Source: Phycisphaeraceae bacterium (GTDB lineage: Bacteria > Planctomycetota > Phycisphaerae > Phycisphaerales > UBA1924). From it: a stretch of 64,000 nucleotides of DNA. The stretch spans positions 1-64,000 of the forward strand of contig JAHBXG010000022.1 in assembly GCA_019636565.1 (NCBI GenBank). Direction: 5' to 3'. The notes under the pieces were generated by a model. The model had not been told where the DNA came from, did not search any database, and saw nothing but the letters and a program-made list of their open reading frames with translations. Both the position numbers and the translations under genes were made by a program. This document shows, one piece after another, positions 50,553-58,319 of the stretch; position 1 is the stretch's first letter; each line of letters begins with the position of its first letter.

Positions 50553-51572
50553 ATGCGATTCCGCTGGCGTGGCCTTGAGCTTCCCACCCGTATCGGCGCC
50601 GACTCCCGCTTCAACAGCAGCGTGTACGGCCGCTTCGTGATCGAACCCTTCGAGCGTGGCTTTGGCACGACGGTCGGCAACAGCCTCCGGCGCGTGCTGC
50701 TCAGCAGCCTCGAAGGCGCCGCCGTGACCCAGATCAAGGTCAAGGGCGCACCGCACGAGTTCAGCAGCCTTGCCGGCGTGATGGAAGACGCGACCGACAT
50801 CGTCCTCAACGTCAAGAACCTGGTCGTCAAGCTCGAAGGCGACGAGTCCAAGACGATGCGCCTCGCGGCCCGAGGCCCCGGCGAGATCACGGCCGACATG
50901 ATCGAAGCCGATACCGCCGTCACGATCGTGAACAAGGAGCTCGTCCTCGCGACGCTCACCGAAAAGGTGGACTTCGAGATGGAACTCACGGTCAGCCGCG
51001 GCCGTGGTTACGTGCCCGCCAGCGAGCAGATCGCGGCACAGGAAGAGGATCAGGAAATCGGACTCATCCCGATCGACGCGATCTACAGCCCCGTGCAGCG
51101 CGTCCGCTACAAGGTTGAAGATGCACGCGTCGGCCAGCGCACCGACTACGACAAGCTCACGCTCGAGATCTGGACCAACGGCACCGTCACGCCCGAGATG
51201 GCGATGGTCGAAGCCGCCAAGATTCTCCGCAAGCACCTCAATCCGTTCGTCCAATACTTCGAACTCGGACCCGACACGGTGAGCGAAGAAGCCGCGGCCG
51301 CCGCGAGCGTGGACGAGGAACTCATCCGCAAGCTCAACATGAGCACCAACGAACTCGAACTCTCGGTCCGCGCCAGCAACTGCCTGGAATCGGCCCGTAT
51401 CGACACCGTTGCCCAGCTTGTGACCCAGACCGACGGCACCCTCCTGAAGCTCCGCTCCTTCGGTCGTACCAGCCTCCGCGAGGTGAAGCGCAAGCTCCAG
51501 GACATCGGCCTCGACCTTGGCATGACCCTTCCCGACGGCTTTGTCGTGAAGCAGACCGAGATCCCGGCCTGA
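50553..51572 (+). CDS. rpoA: RNA polymerase alpha subunit
   Basis: A 339-residue alpha subunit. The N-terminal domain has 'FVIEPFERGFGTTVGNSLRRVLLSSLEGAAVTQIKV' (in parts); the C-terminal domain has 'ELELSVRASNCLESARIDTVAQLV' (in parts) and 'LRSFGRTSLREVKRKLQDIGLDLGM' (in parts), the promoter UP-element and activator contact region. The ATG at 50553 follows 'ggagatttc'. The gap to rpsK is 201 nt, where rpsD would normally be. Confidence 0.98.
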   Translation: MRFRWRGLELPTRIGADSRFNSSVYGRFVIEPFERGFGTTVGNSLRRVLLSSLEGAAVTQIKVKGAPHEFSSLAGVMEDATDIVLNVKNLVVKLEGDESKTMRLAARGPGEITADMIEADTAVTIVNKELVLATLTEKVDFEMELTVSRGRGYVPASEQIAAQEEDQEIGLIPIDAIYSPVQRVRYKVEDARVGQRTDYDKLTLEIWTNGTVTPEMAMVEAAKILRKHLNPFVQYFELGPDTVSEEAAAAASVDEELIRKLNMSTNELELSVRASNCLESARIDTVAQLVTQTDGTLLKLRSFGRTSLREVKRKLQDIGLDLGMTLPDGFVVKQTEIPA

Positions 51573-51635
51573 TTCTGCGGGAGCCCCCTCCCCGAGAGAG
51601 GGGTTGGGTGGGTTTGCTTTGTTGATTTCACTCTC

Positions 51636-51663
51636 AGGGCGGGCTGAAAAGCCCGCCCTTTGC
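51636..51663 (+). terminator. Intrinsic terminator after rpoA
   Basis: Stem agggcgggct (51636-51645) / agcccgccct (51650-51659) with a GAAA loop, followed by T-rich 'ttgctt'. A weaker cccctc/gaggggt hairpin lies just upstream near 51586. Confidence 0.82.
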
Positions 51664-51692
51664 TTCACCAGTGGACGAAATGACCGACGAAA

Positions 51693-51721
51693 TTGAGTTT
51701 TTCGGCGGTCCAGCCTAGTAT
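51693..51721 (+). promoter_or_regulatory. Promoter of rplQ
   Basis: TTGAGT (51693-51698), 17-nt spacer, TAGTAT (51716-51721). The discriminator is identical to that of the rpmJ promoter over 17 nt (51713-51729). Confidence 0.78.
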
Positions 51722-51781
51722 TTCGGCCCTGCATCGTGCGGCACTCGGCCGCCGGTCAAGGCCCTGTTTGGAGTTCCTGTT

Positions 51782-52405
51782 ATGCGCCACCGTCGCGCCG
51801 GTTCACGTCTCACCCGCACCGCTTCGCATCGCGATTCGATGCTGCGCAATATGGCCGCCTCGCTCTTTGAGCACGGCCAGATCACGACCACGATCCCGAA
51901 GGCCAAGGCCGTGCAGCCGTTTGTCGAGAAGATCATCACCGACGCCAAGAAGGGTGATCTCGCCTCTCGTCGGCGCGTGATCTCGAAGCTCGGCCACGAC
52001 CGCCTCGCGTTCGAGTGGATGTACCTCCCAAAGAACGCCACCGACGCTGAGAAGGAGCACGTCAAGAACCTCCGCGAGTTCCGCGAAGGCTTCTTCGATC
52101 TGCCCAAGTCCGAAGAAGTTGAGCGCAACCGTTACGGCGAACTGCGCAAGGCCCCGAAGCTGGTCAAGCACATCTTCGAGCGCGTCGCGCCCCGCTTTGC
52201 TGAACGCGCCGGTGGTTACACCCGCATTGTCAAGCTCGGCCGCCACCGCATCGGTGACGCCGCCGAGCTCTGCGTGCTCCAGTTCGTCGGCAACGAAGAA
52301 GGCCCGGAGATCGGCGGCAAGCCGAGCACCCGCCGTCGCACCGCCGACAAACGCACCGCGTTCGCCGCCAAAGTCCGCAAGGAAAAGGGCGAAGCCAAGG
52401 CCTGA
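51782..52405 (+). CDS. rplQ: 50S ribosomal protein L17 with large insertion
   Basis: A 207-residue L17, against about 120 in E. coli. 'MRHRRAGSRLTRTASHRDSM' and 'GHGQITTT'-like 'LFEHGQITTTIPKAKAVQPF' start it, and 'FAERAGGYTRIVKLGRHRIGDAAELCVLQF' (in parts) ends the core. Between them lie about 45 extra residues rich in charged helices ('NATDAEKEHVKNLREFREG'), and the C-terminus has an Arg/Lys tail. It has its own promoter and terminator. Confidence 0.97.
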   Translation: MRHRRAGSRLTRTASHRDSMLRNMAASLFEHGQITTTIPKAKAVQPFVEKIITDAKKGDLASRRRVISKLGHDRLAFEWMYLPKNATDAEKEHVKNLREFREGFFDLPKSEEVERNRYGELRKAPKLVKHIFERVAPRFAERAGGYTRIVKLGRHRIGDAAELCVLQFVGNEEGPEIGGKPSTRRRTADKRTAFAAKVRKEKGEAKA

Positions 52406-52459
52406 ATCAAGCAGTTGTTGACCCCGGGTCAATGAGAGTCTGAAGATTGAAAGACACAA

Positions 52460-52491
52460 ACGCGGCCCGCCGAAAGGTGGGCCGTGTTCTT
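52460..52491 (+). terminator. Intrinsic terminator after rplQ
   Basis: Stem acgcggcccgcc (52460-52471) / ggtgggccgtgt (52476-52487), two G-U pairs, GAAA loop, then 'tcttt'. It ends the ribosomal cluster. Confidence 0.8.
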
Positions 52492-52519
52492 TGAGAGGAC
52501 CGCTCGCTCCCGATACGAT
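52491..52519 (+). promoter_or_regulatory. Promoter of pheS
   Basis: TTGAGA (52491-52496), 17-nt spacer, TACGAT (52514-52519). The pheS ATG is only 8 nt further, so the mRNA would start at or within a few nt of the start codon. Confidence 0.75.
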
Positions 52520-52527
52520 CTTTGCGC

Positions 52528-53568
52528 ATGCTCGAACTCGCCGAACAACTTCAGACACAGGGTCTTGACGAACTCAGCAGGGTCTCGTCTGCAGACGCCC
52601 TCGAAGCCTGGCGCCTCGCCTATCTCGCTGGCAGCGGCAAGATCAAGTCGGTGATGGCCGGATTCAAAGATGTTCCCAAAGACCAGAAGCCGGCTGTCGG
52701 CGCGAAGATGAACCAGGTAAAGGCCGCGCTCGAGCAGGCATTTGAGGCGAAGAAATCGCTGATCGCCAGTTCCGCCAGCGCGACCGTGCAGCAACTCGAT
52801 GTCACCGAACCGGGCTTCGTTTCCACCGAATCGGTCGGGCGCGCTCACATCATCACACGCGTTATCGAGGAACTCTGCGAAGTCTTCGGGCGCATGGGTT
52901 TCGAAGTCGCCGAAGGACCCGAACTCGAAGACGACGAACACAACTTCATCAAACTTAACATCCCCGCCGGCCACCCGGCACGCGACCCCGCCGACAATTT
53001 CTACGTGGACGATCCACGCGAAAGCGTGAGCCCGCGCATGATCCGCTCGCAGACCTCGACGGTGCAGGTGCGCGTCATGGAAGCCGCCGTGAAGGCCGGC
53101 GGCGGCAAACTCGCGCACCCGATCAAGATCATTTCGCCCGGTCGCGTCTACCGCCCCGACACTGTCGATGCCACGCACTCGTTCATGTTCCACCAGATCG
53201 AAGGCCTCTACCTCGATCGCGGCGTTTCCATGATCGATCTCAAGACCACGCTCCTCCAATTCGCCCGGGCCTACTTCGGCGAGGACGCCGAGGTCCGCCT
53301 CCGCCCTTCCTACTTCCCCTTCACCGAGCCCAGTGCGGAACTCGATATGAAAATCCGCCTCCGCCCCGATCAGCCCGCGCGCTGGATCGAACTCGGGGGC
53401 TGCGGCATGGTCGATCCGGCCGTGCTTCAGCATTGCGGTATCGACCCTGAGGAATGGACCGGATTCGCCTTCGGCTTCGGCATCGAGCGCATCGCGATGG
53501 GCCGGTACTCCATCCCCGACATTCGATTGCTCTTCGAGAACGACCTGCGATTCCTTCGGCAGGTGTGA
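52528..53568 (+). CDS. pheS: Phenylalanyl-tRNA synthetase alpha subunit
   Basis: A 346-residue class II synthetase subunit. Motif 2 region: '[22 protein letters not shown]' (in parts); motif 3: '[34 protein letters not shown]' (in parts). The N-terminal ~90 residues form the coiled-coil arm that binds tRNA-Phe. pheT, usually next, is not here; adk follows. No leader sequence or Shine-Dalgarno. Confidence 0.97.
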   Translation: MLELAEQLQTQGLDELSRVSSADALEAWRLAYLAGSGKIKSVMAGFKDVPKDQKPAVGAKMNQVKAALEQAFEAKKSLIASSASATVQQLDVTEPGFVSTESVGRAHIITRVIEELCEVFGRMGFEVAEGPELEDDEHNFIKLNIPAGHPARDPADNFYVDDPRESVSPRMIRSQTSTVQVRVMEAAVKAGGGKLAHPIKIISPGRVYRPDTVDATHSFMFHQIEGLYLDRGVSMIDLKTTLLQFARAYFGEDAEVRLRPSYFPFTEPSAELDMKIRLRPDQPARWIELGGCGMVDPAVLQHCGIDPEEWTGFAFGFGIERIAMGRYSIPDIRLLFENDLRFLRQV

Positions 53569-53692
53569 GCCCGCAGCTCGCCTTGGCACAACTCGCAAGC
53601 GGTCACGGGGCGCGGCCGACTTCAGCGCGATCCGTCGGAGCCGCAGGATCGCCCGACCCCGATCTGGAGAATGTAAGCGATTCCGGACGCGC

Positions 53693-53718
53693 AAACCCCG
53701 CCGAACGGAGGGGTTTTT
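53693..53718 (+). terminator. Intrinsic terminator after pheS
   Basis: Stem aaacccc (53693-53699) / ggggttt (53710-53716), followed by further T. It separates pheS from adk. Confidence 0.75.
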
Positions 53719-53765
53719 CGCCAGTCACAAGCCCCCACACAAAGACGGGACCCGTCCCGTCCGAT

Positions 53766-53781
53766 TACACTTTCGGCCCTG
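53766..53781 (+). promoter_or_regulatory. -10 region of adk promoter
   Basis: TACACT (53766-53771) runs into ttcggccctgc, the same discriminator as the rplQ promoter. The -35 is weak. The start would be near 53778. Confidence 0.5.
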
Positions 53782-53844
53782 CTCGCCCCACCCCAAACCG
53801 GGACGCACCCACCCCGCTTGCGCTTTCGTCCCACGGAAAGACCA

Positions 53845-54474
53845 ATGGCCGAAGACCGCTACCAAACCATCCTTCTCTTCGGCGCTCCCGGCTCCGGCAA
53901 GGGGACGCAGGGCAAGATCCTCGCGGAGATCCCCGGTTTCTTCCACATGTCTACCGGCGAGATGTTCCGCAATATCGACATCAGTTCGGACATTGGCAAG
54001 ATCTTCTATTCGTATTCGTCGCGCGGCGAGCTCGTCCCCGACGACGTCGTCATCCGCCTCTGGTCGCAGACCATCCACGCCTACACCACGCTCTCGATCT
54101 ACAAGCCGCGTGCGGATCTGCTGATCCTCGACGGTCTGCCCCGCAACGTGGCGCAGGCACGGCTGATGCACAAATACATCAACGTGCTCCGCATCGTCCA
54201 CCTCAAATGCGAAGACAAAGAGGAGATGATCAAGCGGCTCTCGCGCCGGGCCCTCAAGGAAAACCGTCCGGACGACGCTCGCGAAGAGGTCATCCGCCGA
54301 CGTTGGGAAGTTTACGAGCGGGAGACCTTTCCCGTGCTCGAGTTCTATCCCAAGCATCTCGTCACCGAGGTCAACGCCGTCGGCGCACCCGCCAACGTGC
54401 TCTGCAAGGTGCTCGAGGCTGTCGCGCCGGTGCAGGACAAGCACTTCCGCAACCCGCTCGCTGGCGAGCGGTAG
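53845..54474 (+). CDS. adk: Adenylate kinase, short-lid form
   Basis: A 209-residue nucleoside monophosphate kinase converting AMP and ATP to two ADP. The P-loop is '[13 protein letters not shown]', the AMP-binding block 'HMSTGEMFR', then '[14 protein letters not shown]' (usually DGFPR), and '[19 protein letters not shown]' forms the lid hinge. The ~30-residue lid insertion of long forms is missing. The ATG at 53845 follows 'ggaaag'. Substrate range (AMP, UMP or CMP) is assumed from the family. Confidence 0.92.
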   Translation: MAEDRYQTILLFGAPGSGKGTQGKILAEIPGFFHMSTGEMFRNIDISSDIGKIFYSYSSRGELVPDDVVIRLWSQTIHAYTTLSIYKPRADLLILDGLPRNVAQARLMHKYINVLRIVHLKCEDKEEMIKRLSRRALKENRPDDAREEVIRRRWEVYERETFPVLEFYPKHLVTEVNAVGAPANVLCKVLEAVAPVQDKHFRNPLAGER

Positions 54475-54503
54475 GCGCTCTCCCGATCGCCGTACTCTCC
54501 CCG

Positions 54504-55277
54504 GTGCGTCGCGCGTTCACCCTCATCGAACTGCTCGTTGTCATCGCGATCATCGCGGTGCTGATCGGTGTGCTGCTGCCGGGGCTCGCCCAGGCGCGGC
54601 TCACCGCTCGTTCGCTTTCCTGCCTCGCCAAGTTGAAGCAGATCGGCGTGGGCGTCACGCTCTATTTCAATGATTTCCGAGACACGCTTCCGCAGGCAAA
54701 GGGAGATCTTCCCGGTGGCGGCACCGCCGTGATCGGTGCCCTCTTCGCCGGTACCAGCGGCACGCTCCCCTTTTACGGCATCAACTCCACCGGCGCCGAC
54801 AAGCGCCCGCTCAACAAGTACGTCGTTTCCGTAGATCTCCGTCCCGTTGCGAAGGGTGCACCCCGGCTCGAACTCGAGGCCTTCCGGTCGCCGCTCGATC
54901 GCGGCGCACGCAACACCGGAGTCCCGATCCCCGGCTTCGATTCCACCGAGTCCTATTACGACCTCGTCGGTTCCAGTTACACCCTCAACGACCACGCCCT
55001 CGAAGGCGACGATTTTCCCACGCTTGTGCCCCGCACCGAAACCGGCGACGGCGGGCCGATGCCCTTTGTGGGCAACACGGGCAAGACCTGGATGATCGGG
55101 ACGCACCCGATCTACAACTTCGAGGGTGGGGGCGATCGGGGCAGCATCTGGTATCACCGCTCCCACGTCGAAGCGAACCTGCTCTTTGTGGACATGCACG
55201 CCGCCATGCGCGTGCGTGTGCCGCCGGGCGTGACCAACACCACTGACGAATACACATTCCTTCCGGTGCCCGAATAG
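54504..55277 (+). CDS. Prepilin-type N-terminal cleavage/methylation protein
   Basis: A 257-residue pseudopilin-like protein starting at GTG 54504 with almost no leader: '[31 protein letters not shown]' (in parts). The cleavage site lies before Phe4. '[21 protein letters not shown]' is the common planctomycete family block and the end carries '[15 protein letters not shown]' (the 'N-x-x-F-D-x-H' region). It lies 29 bp after adk. A TACTCT hexamer ends 5 nt before the GTG. Not related in cluster to pilus genes. Confidence 0.85.
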   Translation: MRRAFTLIELLVVIAIIAVLIGVLLPGLAQARLTARSLSCLAKLKQIGVGVTLYFNDFRDTLPQAKGDLPGGGTAVIGALFAGTSGTLPFYGINSTGADKRPLNKYVVSVDLRPVAKGAPRLELEAFRSPLDRGARNTGVPIPGFDSTESYYDLVGSSYTLNDHALEGDDFPTLVPRTETGDGGPMPFVGNTGKTWMIGTHPIYNFEGGGDRGSIWYHRSHVEANLLFVDMHAAMRVRVPPGVTNTTDEYTFLPVPE

Positions 55278-55341
55278 GTCTCATGAGTCCCATAGGACCT
55301 ATGCAACCCATTCGCGTTCGCTCACTCTGCGCCAGCGAACT

Positions 55342-56967
55342 CTACCGCACCTGATTCGGCGGATTGTTGCTTTCGCCCTTGTTTTTCGGCGCCGTCTTCG
55401 GCGAGGTGCCGGCATTGCTCGTGCTCACAGTCACCTGCTGCCCGAGGTTGACCGGCACACCGGGCATCAGCACCCAGCCCCACAGCGCGGGGTATCCGTA
55501 TCCCATCACCGTTGTCGGGGGGAAGGCCTGCAGCGCGACGGGCACCATCGACTCCGCGTACGGAATCGTCCCGATGAAACTCCACGGCGCGTTCAGGTCT
55601 CCCATCGCGTTCGAAGTGAAACGGAACTGCTGGTAATCGATCGGAATCCAGTTGACCGTCTTCTTTTCCTCGTCGTACAGGCAGTATTCCACCCAGCACC
55701 GGAAGCGATCGTTGCGCGTAAACGTCACCACCTTGTTCCCGTCTTCCACTTCGCCTCGGGCCTGATACCCGTAGATCAAACGCGCCGGAAGCCCGGCCTC
55801 TCGCATGCACGCGACCAGCACCGTGCCCATGTCCTTCACGCCGATCTGGCGCGTCTGCATCGCCAGCGGTGCGCCGAGCAGATTCAGCCCCAGGATCGCC
55901 TGCGGCGCGTTGCCCAGGAACACATCCGGCCGCCCGGGGATCATCCCGTGCACCACCTTGTGCGTCAGAAACTTTGCCAGTTTGTGGGGCGAGATTGCCT
56001 TCGGGTTGCCGTTCGTCCATTCGCGGACGGCATCCTGAATCGGCTTCATGTTGTACATCTTCATCTCGAACGTGATCGGATCGACCCCGCAGTCGATGAA
56101 CATCTGGGGCTGGAAGCACGCCGCCGCAATCTCCGGCCACGATCCCTTCGGCCACTCCACCTTGCAAGCCGCGGCATCATCGATGAACGTCCTCGATGAT
56201 GTCGTCGGGATCTCGATCATCAACTGCACCGTCTTGGTGGTGGTCCTCGGCCGCTCCCAATACCACTTACCGAGCATCACGCCCGCCGGATACAACTGAC
56301 CGCTCGCCATTTCCTTCAGAAGCACCGGCGCCGGATTTTCCGGTGTCCATTCCTTCGCAAACCCGCCCGTCATCACATCGTGCCCCTCGAAGCGCAGCCA
56401 ACTGTTCACCCCCGACAGTCTCACCTGCGAATTTCCGGAGTCCGCCACGATCGGAAACACCATGGTCATCGAATCGAACACAAACGGTGTGGTGCTCTGC
56501 GCCCACAGCCCGGGGTTCACGCTGCCGTTGCTCGATAGATCGATGATGATCTGCAGCAGCCAGTCCCTGGGAACCGATCGCGTGAGATACGGGCCCTCGG
56601 TCACCTTCGGCCACTCCGGCGCGCCAGCGCCGGGCGCCATCGGCGCGCTTGGATTCACGGCCGGACCGCTGGGGGTTGTAGTCGGAGCCGTCGTCGGCGA
56701 GGTCGTTGGGTTCGGCGAGTTGGTCCCCGGGTTCACCGGCTGATTGGGGTTCGTGCCCGGGTTCGGGTTGTTGCGTGCCGGCGGCGTAGTCTGGGGGTTC
56801 GAACCCGGCTGAGGCCCAGTCGGCGCCTTTGGTGCGGTCGGAGTTCCGGGTGTCGGGGGTGTGGTGGACTGCGCCAACGCTCCGGCGGCACACACCAGCC
56901 CCAGAGCGAGCCCCAGTCTCATTCCCAGCACCGGAATCATCCCGCCCCGCAACTGCTTCAACATCAT
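55342..56967 (-). CDS. Secreted transglutaminase-like protein, catalytic residues altered
   Basis: A 541-residue protein. It has an N-terminal hydrophobic signal ('GMRLGLALGLVCAAGALA'), then a ~90-residue Pro/Thr/Asn-rich linker, then a domain whose end resembles transglutaminase-like proteins: 'VLVACMREAGLPARLIYGYQ' matches 'RAAGIPARVVxGY', 'RCWVEYCLYDE' stands for the 'HAWVE' block and 'WIPIDYQQF' for 'WxPIDxT'. The nucleophile Cys position holds Lys ('GVKDMG') and the His is Cys, so catalysis is unlikely. The ATG at 56967 (or 56964) is the start. Confidence 0.75.
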   Translation of the reverse strand: MMLKQLRGGMIPVLGMRLGLALGLVCAAGALAQSTTPPTPGTPTAPKAPTGPQPGSNPQTTPPARNNPNPGTNPNQPVNPGTNSPNPTTSPTTAPTTTPSGPAVNPSAPMAPGAGAPEWPKVTEGPYLTRSVPRDWLLQIIIDLSSNGSVNPGLWAQSTTPFVFDSMTMVFPIVADSGNSQVRLSGVNSWLRFEGHDVMTGGFAKEWTPENPAPVLLKEMASGQLYPAGVMLGKWYWERPRTTTKTVQLMIEIPTTSSRTFIDDAAACKVEWPKGSWPEIAAACFQPQMFIDCGVDPITFEMKMYNMKPIQDAVREWTNGNPKAISPHKLAKFLTHKVVHGMIPGRPDVFLGNAPQAILGLNLLGAPLAMQTRQIGVKDMGTVLVACMREAGLPARLIYGYQARGEVEDGNKVVTFTRNDRFRCWVEYCLYDEEKKTVNWIPIDYQQFRFTSNAMGDLNAPWSFIGTIPYAESMVPVALQAFPPTTVMGYGYPALWGWVLMPGVPVNLGQQVTVSTSNAGTSPKTAPKNKGESNNPPNQVR

Positions 56968-57310
56968 CGCATTGCTCCCGATCCGCCCACGAGCCACCCA
57001 CGAGCCGCCCACAAGTCGTTTTTCGTCGCGTTTTCACACGCTTTTCCACTTCGCAAGTGGGCTGGCGGTGGGGGCACTGCGTGCCCTACTTCAACATTGT
57101 ACCGTGGGAAGCCTTCACTTAGGCTCAGCCGCAATTCCGTCGCACCCGGCGCGGCCCCTGCCCTTCGCCGCTGGTCATCTTTCGGCCTCCGCGATGCGAT
57201 GGTTCCTCCACGCACGCTTCTCAACTAGCGATGCTGCGATCACAGCCGAATGCATCGCCAAGACCGCCCGCGGCACACGCCCCCCCGACCAGTCCAGCCG
57301 GTCTTCCCCC
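56968..57310. other. Intergenic region upstream of the transglutaminase-like gene
   Basis: About 340 nt without a credible gene. On the minus strand it carries a TACAAT hexamer at 57096-57101, which could promote the transglutaminase-like gene with a ~120-nt leader. Next to the start are imperfect repeats of gtgggcggctc. Nothing else is recognised. Confidence 0.5.
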
Positions 57311-57341
57311 AAAAAAAAGAAGGCCGTGCGACGCACGGCCC
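57311..57341 (-). terminator. Intrinsic terminator for the NTF2-like gene
   Basis: Stem ggccgtgc (57322-57329) / gcacggcc (57333-57340). On the minus strand it is followed by 'ttctttttttt'. A second small hairpin (ccccg/cgggg, then ttt) near 57347 reads on the plus strand. Confidence 0.8.
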
Positions 57342-57425
57342 AATATCCCCGTCAAGCGGGGTTTGCCGAACAACTCGAATTGTCGTGCACCGGCCTCTCC
57401 CGGCGCTGTGATGTCGGTTTTTTCT

Positions 57426-57451
57426 GATGCCCGATGCCCGATGCCCGATGC
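57426..57451 (+). repeat. 7-bp tandem repeat (atgcccg)
   Basis: About 3.7 perfect copies of atgcccg between the terminator and the 3' end of the NTF2-like gene. Non-coding. Confidence 0.85.
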
Positions 57452-57457
57452 CTTCTC

Positions 57458-57913
57458 CTACTTCTCTTCCATCCCGCAACCCGGGTAGAAGAACTTCGCC
57501 TCGCTGATCTTTCCGTTCTTGACGGTGTAGAGCGCCGTCTCCTGCATGTTCATCCGCATGCCTTTCATGGGGCCTTCGTTGAACGTGCTGTCGAGGCTCA
57601 TGGGCAGAATGAACTGGTCGCCGTTGGTAATCGGCTTGCCCACAGTCGATCCGTGGATCGTGATGCTGTCGTGAAACTGCTGCGCCTTTTGCAGCACGGT
57701 GGCCTTCCCCTCGGTGATGCGGTCGCATCCGGGTCCGCCCATCACTTCGACGTGCTTCGCGTTGTCCGCGTACAGCTCCTTGATCGCATCGAGGTTCTTT
57801 CTCGCTCCGATCATCTCGACGAGCTTCTTCGCGACGGCTTCGGTCGCTTTGTGCTCGGCAGACATCGGGGGCATTTCAAACGCTGGTTTTGATGGGGTGG
57901 CAGTTGTGCTCAT
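57458..57913 (-). CDS. SnoaL/NTF2-like protein
   Basis: A 151-residue protein with the cone-shaped NTF2-like fold: 'ATEAVAKKLVEMIGARKNLDAIKELYADNAKHVE' (in parts) and the beta-rich C-terminus 'QETALYTVKNGKISEAKFFY'. Proteins of the SnoaL-like family are small-molecule binding or isomerase-like; no catalytic pair is apparent. The start at 57913 (MSTTATPSK) is used. Confidence 0.75.
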   Translation of the reverse strand: MSTTATPSKPAFEMPPMSAEHKATEAVAKKLVEMIGARKNLDAIKELYADNAKHVEVMGGPGCDRITEGKATVLQKAQQFHDSITIHGSTVGKPITNGDQFILPMSLDSTFNEGPMKGMRMNMQETALYTVKNGKISEAKFFYPGCGMEEK

Positions 57914-57989
57914 GCCCGCAGTTTATCACGCTGTCAAGCCCTTCGGAACACGCGGAAAGGCGGGGACTTACCACGGAGGCGGGGATTTA

Positions 57990-58244
57990 CCACAGAGGCT
58001 CAGAGGCACAGAGAATCACTTTTTTTGGGGGCTCGCTTTCCATGCCTCCACCTGAACCTCCCGTCCACGCTCCCCGCGCCCTCCCCCGTGAATCGCCTTC
58101 CCTCTCCATCTCCTCCTCCGCGGCACTCCGTGGCCCCCTCTGTCGATCTGCCCTTTCCCGCCTCTCCAATCCGCACTCCAAACTCCGCACTCCGAATCCT
58201 CTCTTCCCACCATCCTTCCCCTCTGTGCCTCTGCGCCTTTGTGG
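57990..58244. repeat. 24-bp near-perfect inverted repeats around a pyrimidine-rich spacer
   Basis: Left copy 57990-58013 (ccacagaggctcagaggc then acagag) and right copy 58221-58244 match in inverted orientation at 22 of 24 positions, 207 nt apart. The spacer is strongly C/T-rich with small repeats of 'cgcactccgaat' (58191, 58256). A partial direct copy ttaccacggaggc precedes the left arm at 57969. It resembles a widely scattered intergenic repeat or small mobile remnant; no open frame. Confidence 0.65.
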
Positions 58245-58319
58245 TGATTGCCTTTCCGCACTCCGAATTTGGCCCTTTGGCAATTTGGCCCTTTGGCCCT
58301 TTCCAACTACCCTCCACAC

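Noticed and set aside
53454..54503. Upstream extension of the prepilin frame back through adk and pheS
   Set aside because: It overlaps two well-supported genes and is Arg/Pro-rich; the real start is the GTG at 54504.
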